The notes under the pieces are model-generated. The model did no database searches. It saw nothing but the letters and a program-made list of their open reading frames with translations, and was not told where the DNA came from. From contig CAXXFB010000001.1 of the NCBI GenBank assembly GCA_963674545.2, positions 2,542,001-2,606,000 of the forward strand: a DNA stretch of 64,000 nt, read 5' to 3'. Both the position numbers and the translations under genes were made by a program. This stretch comes from JABGQS01 sp963674545. Its GTDB lineage: Bacteria > Bacillota > Clostridia > Christensenellales > SZUA-584. Positions 60,467-64,000 of the stretch are shown piece by piece; positions within the stretch are counted from its first letter, which is position 1; each line of letters opens with the position of its first letter.

Positions 60467-61849
60467 ATGAAAAAAATAAAGGTCGGCTTTCTGCCGCTGT
60501 ATATCAAGCTGTATGATGATTCCGGCGTAGATCGCTCCGAGACAGTAAAATGTATGGATACTGCTATATCAATGCTGGAGACAGAGGGGATTGAAGTTAT
60601 AAAAGCGGACGTATGCCGCATCAAGCCGGAGTTTGAAGCAGCGGCAGAGATGTTCAAAGAGCAGGACGTGGATGTACTTATGACATACCATCTTGCATAT
60701 TCTCCTTCGCTTGAGTCTATAGACGCTATAGTGTCGGTTGGAGTACCGGTGGTAGTATGCGATACGACTATTACATATGACATGTCGGTAAGAATGGACC
60801 CAACCGATATCACACCCAACCACGGCATACACGGTGTAATGGATATGTGCAACCTGCTAAAACGCAGGGGCGTCAAATATTTTGTCGAGGCCGGGCATCT
60901 GCTTCACTCAGACGTGATAGCACGATGTGCAGGATGCTGCCGTGCTGCAAAAGCCGCTAAATCATTAAAGACAGCCAGGATAGGGTCTATGGGCGGAGCG
61001 TTCAAAGGCATGGGAGACTTCTTCAGGACAGACGAAGACATGAAAAACGATATCGGTTCAGAAGTAGTCTATTTCGACTTTAAAAAAGACTACGAGAAAT
61101 ATAACAGCGGAATTACAGAGCAGGAAATTGATGAAGAGATAAGGGCAGATGCTGAAAGGTTTGCTATAGAAGTCTGCGATATTGACAACTACAGAGCGCA
61201 GACGAGGATGGGCCTTGTGCTCCGCAGATGGGCAAAGGACAATGCTCTTGACTCATACACAGTCAATTTCCTTTCTATGGAAGAAGCAAAGATGCCTTTC
61301 CTCGAGATAAGCAAAGCTATGATGAGCGGTTTTGGTTACGCAGGCGAGGGTGATGTACTGACAGCCGGTTTGGTCGGAGCATTGATGAGCGCATACAGGA
61401 GCGTTACATTTACAGAAACGTTCTGTCCGTGCTGGAAAAACGACCTTATCCTTATGAGTCATATGGGCGAAATGAACATGGATCTTTCCGCAACAAAGCC
61501 GGTCATAACCGACAAACCGTTCCCATACACAAGTGCGGGCAATACGGTTGCCGCTTTTGGCGCTATGCGTGAAGGAGAAGCAGTTTTTATAAACCTTGCT
61601 CCTATGGATAACGGTAAGTATACGTTAGTCGTTTCCCCGGTTTATATGGAGGGCATTGCAGAGGAATACGGGCTCTACCGCTATACGACAGAAGGATGGA
61701 TGAAACCGCCGATGCCTCTTGCAGATTACCTTAAGGCTTATAGCCAGATAGGCGGAACTCACCACTCAGCGCTTGTTTATGATGCTGATGTATGCGAGAT
61801 TGCCGCATTTGGTGAAATGATGGGCTTTGAAGTTGAGATACTGGCATAG
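60467..61849 (+). CDS. AraA/FucI-fold sugar isomerase-like protein
   Basis: A 460-residue member of the L-fucose/L-arabinose isomerase superfamily. Candidate Mn-ligands in the order known for AraA are visible: Glu in FGYAGEGDVLTAGL (about residue 303), Glu in VTFTETFCPCWKND (about 326), His in LMSHMGEMNMDL (about 343), and His in QIGGTHHSALVYD (about 430). Superfamily members interconvert aldoses and ketoses; the substrate is not deducible. The N-terminal part has a distinct MLETEGIEV and VDVLMTYHLAYSPS Rossmann-like region. It sits 26 bp after the amidohydrolase and is preceded by GGGGGAGG. Confidence 0.85.
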   Translation: MKKIKVGFLPLYIKLYDDSGVDRSETVKCMDTAISMLETEGIEVIKADVCRIKPEFEAAAEMFKEQDVDVLMTYHLAYSPSLESIDAIVSVGVPVVVCDTTITYDMSVRMDPTDITPNHGIHGVMDMCNLLKRRGVKYFVEAGHLLHSDVIARCAGCCRAAKAAKSLKTARIGSMGGAFKGMGDFFRTDEDMKNDIGSEVVYFDFKKDYEKYNSGITEQEIDEEIRADAERFAIEVCDIDNYRAQTRMGLVLRRWAKDNALDSYTVNFLSMEEAKMPFLEISKAMMSGFGYAGEGDVLTAGLVGALMSAYRSVTFTETFCPCWKNDLILMSHMGEMNMDLSATKPVITDKPFPYTSAGNTVAAFGAMREGEAVFINLAPMDNGKYTLVVSPVYMEGIAEEYGLYRYTTEGWMKPPMPLADYLKAYSQIGGTHHSALVYDADVCEIAAFGEMMGFEVEILA

Positions 61850-61937
61850 TAAATTAATTAGGGTAAACTCTCTGAAATATAGAGAGAGCATTGGTTAAGG
61901 GCGGACAACGGCGTCTGCTCTGAAAGGCGTAGATTTT

Positions 61938-63053
61938 ATGGATAACATTATTCTGCAGACCCTAAAAGGCGAGAAAACAAGCAGGGTTCCCGTGGCACCT
62001 TTTATAAACGTCAATTATGTTGACGAGTTTTTCGGACAACATAACATGGACAGGGTCATAAAGACAATTGAGATTTACGACCATTTCGGTTTTGATATCA
62101 TTTTTAGAAACAGCACGGTCAATTATCTTGACGAATCTGCATTGGATTCAGAAAAATGGCAGGTCACGGACACGCGCACAGACTTGAATGACGGTAATTA
62201 TGATGTGATGACCGTCATAACTACGCCGGAAAAGCAGCTGCGGCAGATAAAGCAATACCGTAAAAATACGCCTTTTGAAATCGTTGAAGCCAGCGTGGAA
62301 TACTTCATAAAGAACGAGGACGACTTTGCGCAGTTTGTGAAATATCAGCCGCCGGTGCCGCAGTATGACTGCAGCGACACTGCAAGAGCACGCAAAATCC
62401 TGGGTGACAGAGGATGCATAGCACCATGGGCACAGGGTGTTTTCAATATGGTAAGTATGCACAGAAAGCTTGACGATTTGCTGCTAGACCCATATCTTAA
62501 CCCGGTGTTTTACCACGAAATGATGGACTACTTCGGACAGAGGATGTTTGAAGTAATAAAGCAGTATCAGGAAAACGGTGCAGATATGGTTTCCTGCGGC
62601 GGTAACGTTGCGGCTGGAGGAGTTGTAGGCGCTGACTATTTTGCAGAGCACATACTTCCCAGCGAAAAAGCTTTTTTCGCAAAGATAAACGAAACGGGGC
62701 TGTACTCAATCTATCATAACTGCGGAGATGCTTCCCATCTATTGCCGCTTTATCCGAAGATCGGCATGAGCATGTATGAGTCTTTGACGCCGGCGCCGTA
62801 TGGCGATACAGACCTTGAATATGCGCTTGGTGTAATGCCGAAGCAGATAACGCTTTCAGGCGGATTCGACCAAATATCTCTTCTTCGCTATGGCAGCACT
62901 CAGGAAATACGCAGCACAGTAAAAAGGATGATGGAAACAGTAAAGAAACGAGGCAACTTCATAATGGCGGCAACAGATTACTTCAACGAAAACACACCTG
63001 AAGACAAGGTGTTTGAGTTTGTAAAAGCTGCCAGGGAATTTGGAGAGTATTAA
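61938..63053 (+). CDS. Uroporphyrinogen decarboxylase-fold protein (methyltransferase-like)
   Basis: A 371-residue UroD-superfamily TIM barrel. It carries SIYHNCGDASHLLPLY near residue 255, a His-x-Cys-Gly motif as in the zinc site of MtaA/CmuA-type corrinoid methyltransferases. True HemE proteins, which decarboxylate uroporphyrinogen, lack it. No haem genes are nearby. A third zinc Cys was not found. Possible roles are demethylation of a methylated sugar or methyl transfer, but no corrinoid protein gene is in the window. An 88-bp gap with two small hairpins (CTCTCT/AGAGAG near 61868-61886) precedes it. Confidence 0.82.
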   Translation: MDNIILQTLKGEKTSRVPVAPFINVNYVDEFFGQHNMDRVIKTIEIYDHFGFDIIFRNSTVNYLDESALDSEKWQVTDTRTDLNDGNYDVMTVITTPEKQLRQIKQYRKNTPFEIVEASVEYFIKNEDDFAQFVKYQPPVPQYDCSDTARARKILGDRGCIAPWAQGVFNMVSMHRKLDDLLLDPYLNPVFYHEMMDYFGQRMFEVIKQYQENGADMVSCGGNVAAGGVVGADYFAEHILPSEKAFFAKINETGLYSIYHNCGDASHLLPLYPKIGMSMYESLTPAPYGDTDLEYALGVMPKQITLSGGFDQISLLRYGSTQEIRSTVKRMMETVKKRGNFIMAATDYFNENTPEDKVFEFVKAAREFGEY

Positions 63054-63123
63054 AAAGACAAACAGCAATTTCAAAGATGATTGCTTAAAATATTAATCAA
63101 ATATAACTTAGGAGGAAAGAACA

Positions 63124-63933
63124 ATGACAGGACAAGACATTCGTTTAAACAGGCTGTTCTCGAAAGGGGAAAACGCTGTTATAATCGCAATCGACCACGG
63201 CTATATGGACGGTCCTATTCCGGGTATGGAGAACATAAAAGAGGCCGCAGGCAAAATAAGTCCGGATTTAGACGCAGTGCTTTTAAGCCCGGGAATGCTT
63301 AAAAACATAGGCGATACGTTCGATTATAAAGGAGCTCCGATACCGGTGGTTCGTCTTAACTGGAGCACGGTGTTCTGTTTTGAATGGGGATATGATCAAT
63401 CTCTTACAACACAGGCGTTCAGTGTAAAAGATGCAGTTGCTTTGGGAGCACAGATAGTACTAGTATCGCTTACGCTCAAAACCGGAAGCGAAGCAACGGA
63501 TGTCAAGAACCTTGAAATCTATTCAAAGCTCTGCAACGAAGCAAGACAGTATGGGTTACCTGTTATAGGCGAATACTTCCCGAACGACAGCGACAACATA
63601 TCCGAAGACGAGATGCACGACCAGGTGCTTCGCGGTACAAGGATACTCGCAGAGCTTGGTGCAGACGCTATAAAAACATTCTATACGCATAAGTTCAAGG
63701 ATGTTGTTGAAGGCTGCCCGATACCGATATTAGGACTCGGCGGACACACCACACCAAACCCGATAGATTCACTTCAGCTTGCTGCGGATGAGATAGCGGA
63801 TGGTGCCAAAGGAGTTGTGTTCGGCAGAAACGCAATCCAAAGAGAAGACCCTATAGCATATCAGAAGGCGCTTATAGAAGTTGTTAAGAGAGGCATGAGC
63901 CCCAAGGATGCTGTAGAGAAATTCAATTTGTAA
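63124..63933 (+). CDS. Class I aldolase of the DhnA/LsrF type
   Basis: A 269-residue TIM-barrel Schiff-base aldolase. VIIAIDHGYMDGPIPG (residues 19-34) is the family start, GADAIKTFYTHKF near 180 carries the expected Schiff-base Lys, and GLGGHTTPNPIDSL with GAKGVVFGRNAIQ near 240 form the phosphate-binding site. Relatives cleave or condense phosphorylated sugars (fructose bisphosphate, AI-2 phosphate, ADH synthase). AGGAGG is 7 bp before the ATG. Probably the last gene in this operon, ending at the hairpin at 63946. Confidence 0.88.
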   Translation: MTGQDIRLNRLFSKGENAVIIAIDHGYMDGPIPGMENIKEAAGKISPDLDAVLLSPGMLKNIGDTFDYKGAPIPVVRLNWSTVFCFEWGYDQSLTTQAFSVKDAVALGAQIVLVSLTLKTGSEATDVKNLEIYSKLCNEARQYGLPVIGEYFPNDSDNISEDEMHDQVLRGTRILAELGADAIKTFYTHKFKDVVEGCPIPILGLGGHTTPNPIDSLQLAADEIADGAKGVVFGRNAIQREDPIAYQKALIEVVKRGMSPKDAVEKFNL

Positions 63934-63945
63934 CAGAAGATCACA

Positions 63946-63980
63946 AGGCCGGGGAAGATTGGCTTTCCCGGCCTAAAATA
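63946..63980 (+). terminator. Probable terminator at the end of the catabolic operon
   Basis: A GC-rich stem of 11 bp (AGGCCGGGGAA, 63946-63956, with TTTCCCGGCCT, 64-74 of the same block, one G-T pair), followed by AAAATATAAT rather than a T-run. It could be a processing hairpin instead. Confidence 0.6.
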
Positions 63981-64000
63981 TAATACGCTGCTTAGGTTAT

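Noticed and set aside
1..64000. tRNA, rRNA, CRISPR array, toxin-antitoxin or phage genes
   Set aside because: None were recognised in the gaps or among the frames; the gaps are short or explained by promoters, leaders, terminators and the IS element.

Overview
The window looks like a chromosomal segment of an anaerobic, low-to-moderate-GC Firmicute of the Clostridia type. Pointers are: oxygen defence by superoxide reductase plus rubrerythrin; two LytR-CpsA-Psr (LCP) cell-wall proteins; DnaD/DnaI-type replication proteins; an archaeal/clostridial-style split glutamate synthase; MurA, RlmH, YycJ, Jag and a YidC without a long N-terminal domain; strong AGGAGG-type ribosome sites; frequent TTG/GTG starts; and heavy use of ATA isoleucine codons. 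The genus cannot be fixed from sequence reading alone. No rRNA, tRNA, CRISPR array or prophage was seen.

Layout. 1-5.7 kb (+): desulfoferrodoxin (partial) and rubrerythrin, an LCP protein, an AraC regulator, a PIG-L family protein with an altered active-site motif, and a YeiH-type membrane protein. 5.7-10.9 kb (-): five-gene split glutamate synthase operon behind a promoter and a long, foldable leader. 11.1-20.4 kb (-): DUF4153/4173-like membrane protein, MalY/PatB aminotransferase with KtrA and KtrB, PHP phosphatase, class II aldolase, and a Ca2+-type P-ATPase. 20.5-23.3 kb (+): rpmH-rnpA-yidD-yidC-jag behind two promoters. 23.3-28.0 kb (-): dnaD-dnaC/I-like-pepF-GNAT. 28.1-32.5 kb: murA, cold-shock protein, rlmH-yycJ (-), cobO-like, and a small Cys-containing protein. 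32.5-45.9 kb (+): rpoB, rpoC, an unknown Cys-rich membrane protein, an L7Ae-like protein, rpsL, rpsG, fusA and tuf. 46-51.9 kb (+): second LCP protein, then a decayed MacA/MacB-type efflux locus next to an intact two-component system. 51.9-52.6 kb: an IS200-type element. 52.6-64 kb: a substrate-uptake and catabolism island, consisting of the (-) genes ugpC-like ATPase, YesL-like and DeoR regulator, and the (+) operon of lipoprotein binding protein, two permeases, amidohydrolase, AraA/FucI-fold isomerase, UroD-like protein and class I aldolase.

How it works together. Housekeeping blocks (ribosome, RNA polymerase, secretion, replication accessory proteins) alternate with metabolic ones. The most promising undescribed system is the last island: a DeoR-controlled ABC importer feeding four enzymes not usually described as one pathway. 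The UroD-like protein keeps a His-x-Cys-Gly motif like that of corrinoid methyltransferase partners. The divergent control region carries three copies of the octamer CAAAATAG, one of them inside the regulator's own promoter. Other points of interest are the structured leader of the glutamate synthase operon, a four-repeat DnaD protein, and the eroded efflux operon with a large inverted repeat left in front of it.
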